A DNA stretch of 64,000 nt, taken from Candidatus Bathyarchaeota archaeon. GTDB lineage: Archaea > Thermoproteota > Bathyarchaeia > Bathyarchaeales > Bathycorpusculaceae. The notes under the pieces were generated by a model. That model was not told the origin of the DNA. It saw nothing but the letters and a program-made list of their open reading frames with translations, and searched no databases. Below are positions 55,740 through 64,000 of this stretch, one piece after another (within the stretch, counting starts at the first letter, position 1; every line of letters begins with the position of its first letter). Made by a program: the position numbers and the translations under genes. The DNA lies in NCBI GenBank assembly GCA_022865885.1, contig JALHSQ010000095.1:1-64000 (forward strand). The letters are read 5' to 3'.

Positions 55740-56135
55740 CTAACCTTTTGTTTCGTTTGCCAAAATGGCGTTTAGTACTCCATCCTGCCCTGGTCTCGAC
55801 GTAACACGAGCTAGACCCAACGGGGTCTCTACGACAGCGCCTTTGGTTATTACGCCACGACGATTGTAGTCGATGTTTGCTGGGTTTTTGGCAACGCGAA
55901 TGATTTCAGTCTTCTGCGTTTTTCCGGTTTTGGCGTCTGTGACGCATATGGATTTGCCGGTCAGCATTTTGAGCTTTTGGTTTCCGCCTCTTCCTCTTTC
56001 CGTTTTTTGTTTCAGTTCACCTAGCGTGGTTTCTGCTGGAAATGAACCTAGCTCGTATCTTCTCTTTTTCCTGTGGACTATCTTTCTGCCACCCGAAGAT
56101 TTTCTTTTTTTCAGGTTACCATGCCAAGTTGACAC
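55740..56135 (-). CDS. rps8e: Ribosomal protein eS8
   Basis: A 131-residue archaeal-eukaryotic small-subunit protein: WHGNLKKRKSSGGRKIVHRK, KKRRYELGSFPAETTLGE, RGRGGNQKLKML and NPANIDYNRRGVITKGAVVE. Monocistronic or first of a leftward unit; upstream 65 bp separate it from scpB. Confidence 0.96.
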   Translation of the reverse strand: MSTWHGNLKKRKSSGGRKIVHRKKRRYELGSFPAETTLGELKQKTERGRGGNQKLKMLTGKSICVTDAKTGKTQKTEIIRVAKNPANIDYNRRGVITKGAVVETPLGLARVTSRPGQDGVLNAILANETKG

Positions 56136-56199
56136 TTCTTCATTTCCCCAAAGCCATGTGATTTAGGCGGTGATTATGACCGCTGTTTTGCATATAAAT

Positions 56200-56814
56200 C
56201 TATCCATTCTTTGCTGGCGAGTTCTCCTGCTTCTCCAGGTCTTCAAAAACTCTTTTCAACTCTCGTTTCATCATGACCGTGTCATGGCTCAGGGCGAAAT
56301 AGTCGGCGAAATAGTCCGTTGTCTGAAGAAGTGAGGAACGCCCGCTTCTCTCACTGACAAGCAATCCCATCTCTTTCAGCAGTTTAACGTGGCCGTATGC
56401 ATGATGACCTCGAACGTCGATCACTCTCTTTTGAGAGAGGGGTTGCCTAAACGCTATATAGGAAAGCGTTTTCAGCGGTCCCATCGATAGTAACGGTCTA
56501 TTGACGAGTTTCCTGACATGCTGTGTGAAATCGCTCTTCAACTGCAGAACATATCGTTCGTCTTTCAGTTCCAGAATTTCCAAGGCGGTATTCCTATGGT
56601 CGTATTCCTGCTTCAGGTTTTTCGCAAGTTTCACGGCTTTGTTTTTTGACCGCGTCTTTAGGACGGAACATAGTTCATTTATGTCTAAGGGACGACCGGC
56701 CACGTATAACGCGGCCTCTATTAGCACCAGTTCATTCTGCGTTTTCTCCGTAGCTTGCTTCTCCCGAACGTCAACGATTGAGTTAGTCACTTGTTTTTCC
56801 GCTTTCTGCAACAT
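56200..56814 (-). CDS. scpB: Segregation and condensation protein ScpB
   Basis: A 204-residue kleisin-partner protein with two winged-helix domains: LVLIEAALYVAGRPLDINEL in the first, and LLSMGPLKTLSYIAFRQPL, RGHHAYGHVKLLKEMGLL in the second. Dimers bind ScpA and help the SMC ring load and condense DNA. Overlaps the end of scpA by about 30 bp. Confidence 0.9.
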   Translation of the reverse strand: MLQKAEKQVTNSIVDVREKQATEKTQNELVLIEAALYVAGRPLDINELCSVLKTRSKNKAVKLAKNLKQEYDHRNTALEILELKDERYVLQLKSDFTQHVRKLVNRPLLSMGPLKTLSYIAFRQPLSQKRVIDVRGHHAYGHVKLLKEMGLLVSERSGRSSLLQTTDYFADYFALSHDTVMMKRELKRVFEDLEKQENSPAKNG

Positions 56815-57484
56815 TCAAAACCCCAATGGTTATGTATATCTCTTCTGACTCCTCATTTTGCCACAAGTCCAACTTGCCTTCTTGCGCCAAGAAGAGAAGT
56901 AGAATAAACGTGCGAATCGCTTCCAATCTTGTCATTCCTTTTATCAAGCTTGAGAATTCTATTATGCCTGCGCCCTTCACCTGCTCGGAGAGACTAGTAT
57001 AGAGTTTTTCCATCTGCAATTCGATTTCAATCATGAAAAGGTCGAGTTGCGGGAAAATCTCCGATGGCGCAGGAAAAATCGATTCTACCATAGTCTTTTC
57101 AAAACGCAACAGTTTCTCACCTTTCAGAACGTCGTCAAGAACTTCTAGTAGGTTCTTGATAGTAGTCGATGTTAGCTCATATCTTAGCGGCAGGAACAGG
57201 GGGGGTGGAAGAAAATCTGTCTGAGTTTTAGGTGGCGGTGGAGGTTCCTCAAGCTTCAGCAGAAGTCTAGACTTCATCAGATATATGAGAGCCGAAGAAT
57301 CCAAGGCCACACCCGAGGCTCTGAAGTCCACTTGGCCAGCTTTTTCCATTTGCTCCAAGAAGGATCCTAGGAGATAGGCGATGTTAATATCCCACGGAGT
57401 GAGTTTCTCGATCTTGTGGAGTTCGAAAAGAATGTTCCATGGAGGATGTAGATAGAATGGTCTTTTCAGAGTCTCAGAAACCAC
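56783..57484 (-). CDS. scpA: Segregation and condensation protein ScpA (kleisin)
   Basis: A 233-residue kleisin. N-terminal PPWNILFELHKIEKLTPWDI and FLEQMEKAGQVDFRASGVAL would bind the SMC neck, followed by a proline-rich linker (EEPPPPPKTQ) and a C-terminal winged helix that contacts the SMC head. GTG start shares one base with the SMC stop codon, so expression is coupled. Confidence 0.92.
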   Translation of the reverse strand: MVSETLKRPFYLHPPWNILFELHKIEKLTPWDINIAYLLGSFLEQMEKAGQVDFRASGVALDSSALIYLMKSRLLLKLEEPPPPPKTQTDFLPPPLFLPLRYELTSTTIKNLLEVLDDVLKGEKLLRFEKTMVESIFPAPSEIFPQLDLFMIEIELQMEKLYTSLSEQVKGAGIIEFSSLIKGMTRLEAIRTFILLLFLAQEGKLDLWQNEESEEIYITIGVLNVAESGKTSD

Positions 57485-60400
57485 TAACCGGGCACCTCTA
57501 GTAGGTTTGCAGAAATAACATTCGAGACGCCATTTTGCCCATAGACCCCATAAACTTTCTGCGCTTTGTTCACCATTTCAGGTTTTAGCGTTATAGCTAT
57601 GAACTGCGTTCTCTCTGACTCTTCACGTAAAAGATCAGCCAGTTTTGACACGTGCAGAGCATCTAGATGCGCGTCTATCTCGTCGAGTATGTAGAAAGAG
57701 GCAGGTGTGAATTCCTTCAGAGCGAAAAGGAATGCAACAGCTGCAACCGAACGCTCGCCTCCGCTTGCGCCGCTAACGACAATCGATGGCTTGTTGAGAA
57801 ACTGGACGATCATGTCTATACCGCCTGCGAAAGGTTCGTCCATGTTTTCGATTTTCAATGTGGCAGTCCCGCCACCAGTCACCTTCGAGAAATAGCTTTG
57901 CAGATTGGCGCTGATTTTTTCGAAGGCCTCCAAGAAAACTCGGCGCTTCTTTTGTTCAATTTCATCCATAAACTGAACAATCGCCTGTTTTTCCTTTTCA
58001 AGTTCGTTCATTCTCAGTGATAATTCCTTGTAGCGAGAAATCTGCTCAGCATAATGGGAGAGAGCAAGCTGGTTAACCGCACCTATTCTTTCGAGTTCAA
58101 ACTGCATCATTCTAATTGATGTCACTGCTTCCTCGACTTGTTTCAAAGTCACTTCGAGAGGTTGATCATAACCGAATTGCCTAAGCTGGTTTCGGTATTG
58201 GTCAAGCCGCAACAGGGACGTCTGGATGCCCAGGTGAAGTTGGTTCAACGTTCGGTCAGTTTGCTCATATTCCAAATCAACCTTACGTAGTTCCTTGTCT
58301 ATATCGTCTATTTGAGCAGTGAAATTCTTGGTTCCTTCTCTTGCCGAGAAAACGCTCTTTGAGAGTTCAACGCGGCTCTTTTCGAGTTCTGCCAGCTCCT
58401 CCTTGAGTGCTTCTCTTTCTTGCAATGCTTCCTCGACATCTTTCTCTACTTTTCTCAGTTGTTGTTCAACTTTGGCAATCTGAATTTTCGAGTTTTGATA
58501 GCCAACTCTAAAAACATTATCAAATTGTGATTGAAGCGTGGAGCTTTCTGTTTGAATCGTGCCAAGTTTCTGCCTTTGGATTATTATTTCCTCTGCAAGT
58601 TTCTCTCTCTTAACTTCCATTTCTGGAATGTTGCCAGGGTCCGTTTTCCGTCTCAGAACCATTAGTTCAGCTTGGAGCTTGCGAATCTCCTTTTGGGTTG
58701 TACTGTTCTCAGCTCGATGAATCCACATACGCGATTTTTCGCTTTCAACTTCCTTCCCGAATTTTGCAATGTAGTGGTCCACCCTTTTGACGGTAGATCT
58801 TGTTCTTCTAGCTGTTTTCTTTACTCTGCTTATTTCTCTTTCAAGCGTGGTTATGGCGTCTGACAGTCGTGCGATTTCAACGTGTGCCCTGTCAATCTCT
58901 TCTTCGATAGTTGCTACATCGCTACCTTTTCTTGAGAGATGCTGTTGAAGAGCTGTGACGGCTTCATCGAGGCTTTTGATTGCTGCTTCGCTTGGAATGA
59001 TTGTTGAGAAGTCTATTGGTGCCCGGTAGTAACCGCTTTCGGATGCCCCACCTGGTTCATAGAGATCACCGTTTGGGGTGACTGCGCGGTGTCCTTCATT
59101 TGACAAGGCAAAAGCGGTTTTGTCATCCGAAACGATCAAGGTGTCACCGAAAACAAAGTGGATGGCAGGTTCATACTGTTTGTCATATTTCAGGAATGAA
59201 GGAAGCGAGCCATTGACGCCCTCTCTCTTTGGGATTGCGGGAAACGTTGGTCTTGTTGTTCCCTCTATAGGTATTATCTTTATTCTTCCTAGCTTCATTT
59301 TTCTCAGTGTTTCTGTGCACGCAAAGGCAGAATCAAAATCTTTTACGACTAAGGCGTCAAGCCATCCTGCTGCAGCTGACTCAATTGCTCGCTGGAATGA
59401 CCTATCGTTCTTTATAAAGACGCGTAGTCTGCCGTAAACTCCCTGGATGACGCCGAGATCACCTAACTCTTCCATACTTCTCAAAGCTTTTTCCTCTGCA
59501 GCCACAGTTTCGGCTAGTTCTTTTTGAGTGACAAACTCTATGACTGCTTGTCTTGCGGAATCGGCTATTTTCCCAGCTTCAGATATTTCCTTTTCCGCAG
59601 CTTCTCTTTGTGTTTTTCTTTTTTCAAGCATGTGTCCCAGTTCTTTCAGTTGTGTTTTTTGTTCTGTCTGCACTTTTTCCAGTTCAACGAATGATTTCTC
59701 AAGCTCAGTAAGTGTTCCGGCAAATCTCTCTTTACGATCACTTAGATCCTTAAGTCGTCTAGAGCGAATCTTGATGGCCGTCTGGCTTTTGGAGTATTCA
59801 GATCTCAGAACTGAAAGTCTCTTGTAATGATTGTCCAGATTAAGCTCGATCTCTCGGATTCTCTTGCTGTTTTCGCCGACATTCTCCCACAGCCGTGCGG
59901 TTTCCTGTGCGAGTGTATCATGTTCGCTCTGTTTTGTGTTTATTTGACTTGCGACTTCATCAAAGTCCGTTCTTAACTGTCTAACTCTTATGCGGTTTTC
60001 GCGGATTTCGTTCCGGATTGACTCATATTGTTGTAGATCGTTTTCTTTGACTTTTTTCAAGCCTTCCAGGCTTATTTTGCCAGAGCTGATTTTGGTTGTT
60101 AATTCCGTCAATTTCGATTTCAGTTCACCGATGCTTATTTGGACTTTTATTACTTGAGAACCACCTTCTTCGACAATCTCCGAACTAAGTTTTCGCCACT
60201 CAGTTTCGATTCCTCTTCTTTTCAACCGGCGTTCATCACGTAACTGTTTTAGTTTCTCGACTCTGCTCCTGACTTTGTCGGCTTGTGAGGAATTCTCGTC
60301 AATCTTTTTCTGGATCTGGGCCATGTCATGTGAGGTCTTGATCGTTTCAAATTTCCTTATTTCGTCTTGTATGAAGTTGGCTCTTAACAGTTCGTTGCGT

Positions 60401-61035
60401 TCTCTTTCTAGATCATCGAGTCTCTTTTGTACTTCATCTATTCTACCCATAGCGGTACGGGTGGAAATGTCAGCCACTCGTAGTTTTTCTTCAGCTTCAA
60501 CCTTCTCAGTGTCATATTGAGCAATACCAACTAGATCCTCGATGATTTTTCTTCTCTCTATTGGTGAGATGTCTGTCAGACGAGTTATCATGCCCTGCGG
60601 GATTATATTCCGGCTCGTGCTAGTTATGCCCGCCATAGAAAGAATCTCGACAATGTGGGTTCTTGAAATTCTTCTTCCGTTGAGCCTATATACGCTTTGG
60701 CCGTTCCTGTAAACCTCGCGGGAAACGGTAACAGTTGTTGTGTCAACTGCCATGCGGCCATCCGTGTTATCAAATTGAATTGTCACCTTGGCCATTTTGG
60801 CTCTTTCTAAACCGGCCTTCTCTGATCCATGGAAAATTAGCTTGGCAGCTGTCTCTGCACGTAGTCTTCGAGTACTCAACTCGCCTAGCGAGAACAAGAA
60901 TGCGTCCAAAATGTTTGTTTTTCCGCTTCCATTTGGGCCAGTTATGACTGTGAAACCCTTATCTAGAGCTACCTTAACGATTTGCGGTCCGAATGATTTG
61001 AAACCTTTCAGTTCGATTCTTTTGATGTAAGGCAT
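57484..61035 (-). CDS. smc: Chromosome segregation SMC protein
   Basis: An 1183-residue SMC. Walker A GPNGSGKTN at 33-41, long coiled coils on each side of a hinge at about 510-650 (GVIQGVYGRLRVFI onwards), then the C-terminal head with SGASGGERSVAAVAFLFAL and Walker B FYILDEIDAHLD. It entraps and organises DNA with ScpA and ScpB encoded just downstream. Length and layout are normal. Confidence 0.96.
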   Translation of the reverse strand: MPYIKRIELKGFKSFGPQIVKVALDKGFTVITGPNGSGKTNILDAFLFSLGELSTRRLRAETAAKLIFHGSEKAGLERAKMAKVTIQFDNTDGRMAVDTTTVTVSREVYRNGQSVYRLNGRRISRTHIVEILSMAGITSTSRNIIPQGMITRLTDISPIERRKIIEDLVGIAQYDTEKVEAEEKLRVADISTRTAMGRIDEVQKRLDDLERERNELLRANFIQDEIRKFETIKTSHDMAQIQKKIDENSSQADKVRSRVEKLKQLRDERRLKRRGIETEWRKLSSEIVEEGGSQVIKVQISIGELKSKLTELTTKISSGKISLEGLKKVKENDLQQYESIRNEIRENRIRVRQLRTDFDEVASQINTKQSEHDTLAQETARLWENVGENSKRIREIELNLDNHYKRLSVLRSEYSKSQTAIKIRSRRLKDLSDRKERFAGTLTELEKSFVELEKVQTEQKTQLKELGHMLEKRKTQREAAEKEISEAGKIADSARQAVIEFVTQKELAETVAAEEKALRSMEELGDLGVIQGVYGRLRVFIKNDRSFQRAIESAAAGWLDALVVKDFDSAFACTETLRKMKLGRIKIIPIEGTTRPTFPAIPKREGVNGSLPSFLKYDKQYEPAIHFVFGDTLIVSDDKTAFALSNEGHRAVTPNGDLYEPGGASESGYYRAPIDFSTIIPSEAAIKSLDEAVTALQQHLSRKGSDVATIEEEIDRAHVEIARLSDAITTLEREISRVKKTARRTRSTVKRVDHYIAKFGKEVESEKSRMWIHRAENSTTQKEIRKLQAELMVLRRKTDPGNIPEMEVKREKLAEEIIIQRQKLGTIQTESSTLQSQFDNVFRVGYQNSKIQIAKVEQQLRKVEKDVEEALQEREALKEELAELEKSRVELSKSVFSAREGTKNFTAQIDDIDKELRKVDLEYEQTDRTLNQLHLGIQTSLLRLDQYRNQLRQFGYDQPLEVTLKQVEEAVTSIRMMQFELERIGAVNQLALSHYAEQISRYKELSLRMNELEKEKQAIVQFMDEIEQKKRRVFLEAFEKISANLQSYFSKVTGGGTATLKIENMDEPFAGGIDMIVQFLNKPSIVVSGASGGERSVAAVAFLFALKEFTPASFYILDEIDAHLDALHVSKLADLLREESERTQFIAITLKPEMVNKAQKVYGVYGQNGVSNVISANLLEVPG

Positions 61036-61153
61036 TCAGCCTGCGCCTTCACCTTCTTGAAAGCCCGCAACCTTATCTTCTAGACAACTCTGTATGGCAT
61101 TTCAATAGAATTATCATATCATCAAGCTTTAACGGTTATGTACCTTTTTGACG

Positions 61154-61672
61154 CTATTTCAATGTTTTCGATTCGTACTCCATAGCCATTTTCTTGACAA
61201 ACTCCCTTATCCGTTCTTCTTTTCCATACACAAGAATTGAGCCATCATCTTGAACTCTGATCAAGAGGTTACATGCTTTGCTCAGCATTCCTAGTTTCTC
61301 CCCAGTTAACCCAATTGAAGGTTTGACACGAATCCACTTCTGCTCTCTGGGAAGACCAAGAACAAATCTAGTGTCTTCTGCCTCTTCTTCTGAAATTTTC
61401 TTCTTTGCTTCACTCAATCGCCAAAGCCATTTATCCACATATTCATCACCGAGTTTCTTCTGCCCTTCAGAAAAAAGGTAGAATTCCACATTGTCGAGGT
61501 ATTCGCCAATTCTCTGAGTGGTTTCTCCATAGCAGGGATCAGTTCTCGAAACGCTCATCATTGTCCTTGCAGATTTCAAATCATTTAGGATCTGAACTGG
61601 TGGGGCTATTCCGTTTTTTCGAAAATCAACGATGATTTCTTCCAGTATTCTCCACGCAGCGAGGTATCCCAT
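61154..61672 (-). CDS. DUF2096-like archaeal protein
   Basis: A 172-residue soluble protein beginning MGYLAAWRILEEIIVDFRKN, with IPPVQ-like helices (APPVQILNDLKSARTMM) and a C-terminal beta part RVQDDGSILVYGKEERIREF. I recognise the layout of DUF2096, an archaeal family without known function. The gene runs leftward, about 120 bp before smc, and could be its upstream partner, though a gap of this size may hold a promoter. Confidence 0.65.
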   Translation of the reverse strand: MGYLAAWRILEEIIVDFRKNGIAPPVQILNDLKSARTMMSVSRTDPCYGETTQRIGEYLDNVEFYLFSEGQKKLGDEYVDKWLWRLSEAKKKISEEEAEDTRFVLGLPREQKWIRVKPSIGLTGEKLGMLSKACNLLIRVQDDGSILVYGKEERIREFVKKMAMEYESKTLK

Positions 61673-61813
61673 GTTGATAATTCACCATGCAATGTTGCTA
61701 GAAGGATCGGATTATAAAGAGATTATTGTCAAACTGCGGATTCTCTCTTCCCTAGATCATATCCTTCGCAGTTTCCAAAGGTTTCTTCGATCGTCATAAA
61801 ATCGCCCGAGTAT

Positions 61814-62212
61814 CTATACACATGTCAGTTGGGTAAGCGGCAAGCAGATTCTACACTTGTCAATGTCGACCAAGGGGTCAAAGGTTTTGTGCATTTCACA
61901 CAACAATCCTTTGGCCCTTATCACCTGACAAATTCTACAGAAGGTTAATATGAAATCCCTGTGAGGAAGATTGTTTTGAGCTAATGAAGCTGCAAAGTCT
62001 TCTACAAGTTTCATGACTTCAGCATCGTTTTCAAGAGTAATGGCTTTTCCACGCATCTTTCTGTGGTAGAGACTTATAGCAGGTTGGCTTAGACCAAGAA
62101 TTTTGGCTACTTCTGCTTGTTTCAAGTTGTGCCTAACCATAAGTTCATTTGCAATCATTGCTCTCACAACGGGCAAAACGCATTTTACGGCGACTTCACA
62201 CGGAACCAACAT
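61814..62212 (-). CDS. HTH transcriptional regulator with C-terminal cysteine cluster
   Basis: A 132-residue protein. An XRE/Lrp-like helix-turn-helix occupies about 29-52 (QAEVAKILGLSQPAISLYHR), followed by a helical linker and a C-terminal region with six cysteines in CRIC, LLCEMH, CRIC and the final TCV. That set could hold an iron-sulfur cluster or zinc and sense redox state, oxygen or NO. It is divergent from the A-type flavoprotein gene, 82 bp away, with a palindrome between, so control of the flavoprotein is the natural inference. Confidence 0.72.
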   Translation of the reverse strand: MLVPCEVAVKCVLPVVRAMIANELMVRHNLKQAEVAKILGLSQPAISLYHRKMRGKAITLENDAEVMKLVEDFAASLAQNNLPHRDFILTFCRICQVIRAKGLLCEMHKTFDPLVDIDKCRICLPLTQLTCV

Positions 62213-62247
62213 TTATCGTGCTTCCAGCTGGTATTTTGTCGAAAGAC

Positions 62248-62256
62248 ATAAATATA
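62248..62256. promoter_or_regulatory. TATA-like element between the regulator and flavoprotein genes
   Basis: The sequence ataaatata lies about 40 bp before the flavoprotein ATG. Read on the other strand it also fits a TATA box for the regulator gene, so it may serve both directions. Confidence 0.5.
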
Positions 62257-62259
62257 CTT

Positions 62260-62275
62260 TATTACGATTGTAATA
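62260..62275. promoter_or_regulatory. 16-bp palindromic operator candidate
   Basis: tattac-gatt-gtaata has perfect 6-bp arms. It lies between the TATA-like element and the flavoprotein start, overlapping the place where transcription should begin, as expected for a repressor site. The adjacent HTH regulator is the obvious candidate ligand and could also control itself. Confidence 0.5.
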
Positions 62276-62294
62276 TCGAAACTAGGGTGTCATA

Positions 62295-63485
62295 ATGAAT
62301 TGGCGAAACATTTCGCAACTCTCAAAAAAAGTGTATTGGGTGGGCGTAAGAGACTGGAATCGAAGGCTTTTCGATGCCTTGATTCCGCTTCCTAAAGGAA
62401 CAACGTATAACGCGTATTTGGTGATAGGTAGCAACAAGAAAGCCCTGATCGACACGGTTAACCCGGGCTTTGAGAAAGAGCTGGAAGAGAAAATCAGCAA
62501 ATGCACAAATCTGGCCGATATTGACTACGTAATAATGAACCACGCTGAACCCGATCATGCCGGTGCCATTCCATATATTATGTCAACGAACAGCAAGGCT
62601 ATGATTGTTACCACTAACAAAGGCGCCAAGATGGCTCAGACTTTCTACAAGGTACCTGAGGAAAGAATAAGAATCGTTGCAGATGGTGACTCTCTTGACC
62701 TCGGAGACAAGACGTTACAATTTATCGAAGCCCCGATGCTTCATTGGCCAGAGACAATGTTCACGTATCTGAAGGAAGAAAAGATTCTGTTTCCCTGCGA
62801 CTTTTTCGGGTCCCATGTGGCCGTAGGACTCTATGACGATGACGTTGAGGACTTGCTGGTTCATGCACAGAGATATTTTGGTGAAATAATGATGCCATTC
62901 AGGATCATGGGTCAGAAAGCAATGGAGAAGATAAGAGGCTTAGATATTATGCTGATAGCGCCAAGTCACGGACCAATACATCGAAACCCTAACCGCATTC
63001 TCAAAGCCTACAGTCAATGGGTTAATGGAGAGACTCGAAAGAAAGCAATAGTAGTTTACGCAACGATGTGGAACAGCACCGAAAAGATGATACGACCGAT
63101 CGTGGACACCCTTGCTTCTGAAGGCATTGAACTAGCAATTCATAATCTCACAGTAACAGACTTGGGCGATCTTGCAAAAGATCTCGTTGATTCCAAGGCA
63201 ATAGTTCTAGGTTCTCCGACGGTGCTAGGCGGAGCACACCCTCTAGTCGTCTACGCGACCTTCTTAGTAAAGGCGTTGAAACCACCAGCAAAATTCGGAA
63301 TCGTTCTCAGTTCATACGGATGGGGTGGTGGCGCCGTGAAAAACATACAAGAGATACTCGGTGCATCAAAAATGGAAGTTGTCGGTGCTATGGAAATAAA
63401 TGGTCCACCTACTGACAATGACGTTGGCAAAATCATCGAATTGGGCAAACTACTTGCTGCCAAGATCAAGGAGGAAGCTCATTGA
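62295..63485 (+). CDS. fprA: A-type flavoprotein (FprA/flavodiiron family)
   Basis: A 396-residue flavodiiron protein. The lactamase-like domain supplies metal ligands H83, E85, D87 and H88 in HAEPDHAG, then H150 (LHWPETMF), D169 (PCDFFGSH) and H225 (PSHGPIH). A flavodoxin domain follows from about 247 (AIVVYATMWNSTEKM) with GSPTVLGGAHP and SSYGWGGGA. The family reduces oxygen to water or NO to N2O, in methanogens from F420H2. All diiron ligands are present. The next gene, DUF438/hemerythrin, starts inside its stop codon. Confidence 0.93.
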   Translation: MNWRNISQLSKKVYWVGVRDWNRRLFDALIPLPKGTTYNAYLVIGSNKKALIDTVNPGFEKELEEKISKCTNLADIDYVIMNHAEPDHAGAIPYIMSTNSKAMIVTTNKGAKMAQTFYKVPEERIRIVADGDSLDLGDKTLQFIEAPMLHWPETMFTYLKEEKILFPCDFFGSHVAVGLYDDDVEDLLVHAQRYFGEIMMPFRIMGQKAMEKIRGLDIMLIAPSHGPIHRNPNRILKAYSQWVNGETRKKAIVVYATMWNSTEKMIRPIVDTLASEGIELAIHNLTVTDLGDLAKDLVDSKAIVLGSPTVLGGAHPLVVYATFLVKALKPPAKFGIVLSSYGWGGGAVKNIQEILGASKMEVVGAMEINGPPTDNDVGKIIELGKLLAAKIKEEAH

Positions 63486-64000
63486 ACGATTCAACTGATA
63501 ACAAGAAGAAAATGCTGAAAGAAATGATCAAGCAGCTACATGAGGGAGTATCGCCACAGAAAGTCAAAGAAAAGTTCAAGCAGGTACTGAAGAACACAAG
63601 TCCAGAGGATATTGCCAGAATCGAACAGGAGCTAGTCAAGGAAGGAATGCCAAGGGAGGAACTTCAAAGACTCTGTGACGTTCATCTTGCCGTGTTTGGT
63701 GAACAGGTACAAAGACAGGAACCACATGTTTCCATTGATCATCCGATCGGCATCCTGATGGAAGAACACAAGATCCTATCAAAACATGCGGAGAGATTAG
63801 GGATAATCGTGAACATGATTGAAGAAGCATGCGACTCTGTCTACGTTGGTGATGCTTTAACAGAGTTGCAAAGCATAGTGAAGGATTTTGTTGATTCAGA
63901 GAAGCATTATTTGCGTGAGGAAAACGTGCTCTTTCCCACCATGGAAAAACATGGAATCACTGAGCCTCCCGCGATAATGTGGATGGAGCATAACAAGATC
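63482..64000 (+). CDS. DUF438 and hemerythrin-like domain protein (partial)
   Basis: The frame from TTG 63482 stays open to the window end (173 codons). Residues about 10-75 match the DUF438 pattern (MIKQLHEGVSPQKVKEKF, IEQELVKEGMPREELQRLCD). From about 85 a hemerythrin-like four-helix domain follows with histidines and glutamates in HPIGILMEEHKIL, SEKHYLREENVLFP and WMEHNK, suited to a diiron site. Full-length members often end in a PAS domain. With the flavoprotein it suggests sensing or handling of oxygen or NO. Confidence 0.85.
   Translation, partial: MNDSTDNKKKMLKEMIKQLHEGVSPQKVKEKFKQVLKNTSPEDIARIEQELVKEGMPREELQRLCDVHLAVFGEQVQRQEPHVSIDHPIGILMEEHKILSKHAERLGIIVNMIEEACDSVYVGDALTELQSIVKDFVDSEKHYLREENVLFPTMEKHGITEPPAIMWMEHNKI

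Overview
This window reads as chromosomal DNA of an archaeon, most probably of the TACK group and most like a Bathyarchaeia (Bathyarchaeota) genome. The direct evidence is the archaeal information machinery: ribosomal proteins eS8 and eL18 (L18e), archaeal RNA polymerase subunits Rpo3 and Rpo10, SRP19, XPD helicase, RadB, Clp1-type RNA kinase, AglB/STT3, CDP-archaeol synthase and the isopentenyl phosphate kinase route to archaeal lipids. The lineage assignment is inference from gene content. GTG and TTG starts are common, and genes within operons often overlap by a few bases.

Positions 1-10,276 are accessory DNA. They hold the end of an unknown gene, a large imperfect inverted repeat, an N-terminal fragment of a family B DNA polymerase and a C-terminal fragment of a tyrosine integrase; together these look like the remains of a mobile element. 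Two large secreted proteins follow, each ending in a CARDB-like domain plus a dockerin: an oligopeptide-type solute-binding protein whose two halves appear circularly permuted, and a beta-helix protein with a LamG domain inserted into its CARDB domain. A 65-bp direct repeat brackets the first of them. Then come an AbrB-like protein, a nuclease-fold protein and an unknown membrane protein.

Positions 10,277-26,000 carry ftcD-hutI-hutU for the lower part of histidine degradation, a TsaC/Sua5 tRNA-modification gene, a UbiD-family decarboxylase, a PAC4-like putative proteasome chaperone, endonuclease III with XPD helicase, Clp1 with an RNase H/RuvC-fold protein, RadB with CDP-archaeol synthase, and topoisomerase I with a zinc protein and an OST3/OST6-like membrane protein.

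Positions 26,400-42,700 hold glycine-cleavage T protein, AglB plus a GlcNAc-1-phosphate-transferase-type enzyme (N-glycosylation), a QueT-like transporter with a structured leader, the main PolB, an RsmB-like methyltransferase, agmatinase, two tandem MoeA paralogues, an endonuclease IV-like protein and a 54-residue zinc-ribbon gene.

Positions 42,900-55,735 form one long rightward operon: uS13, uS4, uS11, Rpo3, eL18, uL13, uS9, Rpo10, enolase, uS2, MEMO, mevalonate kinase, isopentenyl phosphate kinase, type 2 IPP isomerase, GGPP synthase, GluRS and SRP19. It joins translation, transcription and isoprenoid-lipid synthesis. Facing it is eS8, followed by the scpB-scpA-smc chromosome condensation operon. 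The right end (61,154-64,000) holds a DUF2096-like protein, a cysteine-rich HTH regulator divergent from an A-type flavoprotein with a palindromic site between them, and the start of a DUF438/hemerythrin protein; this looks like an oxygen or nitric-oxide defence locus. I saw no rRNA gene, confident tRNA gene, CRISPR array or intact insertion sequence.
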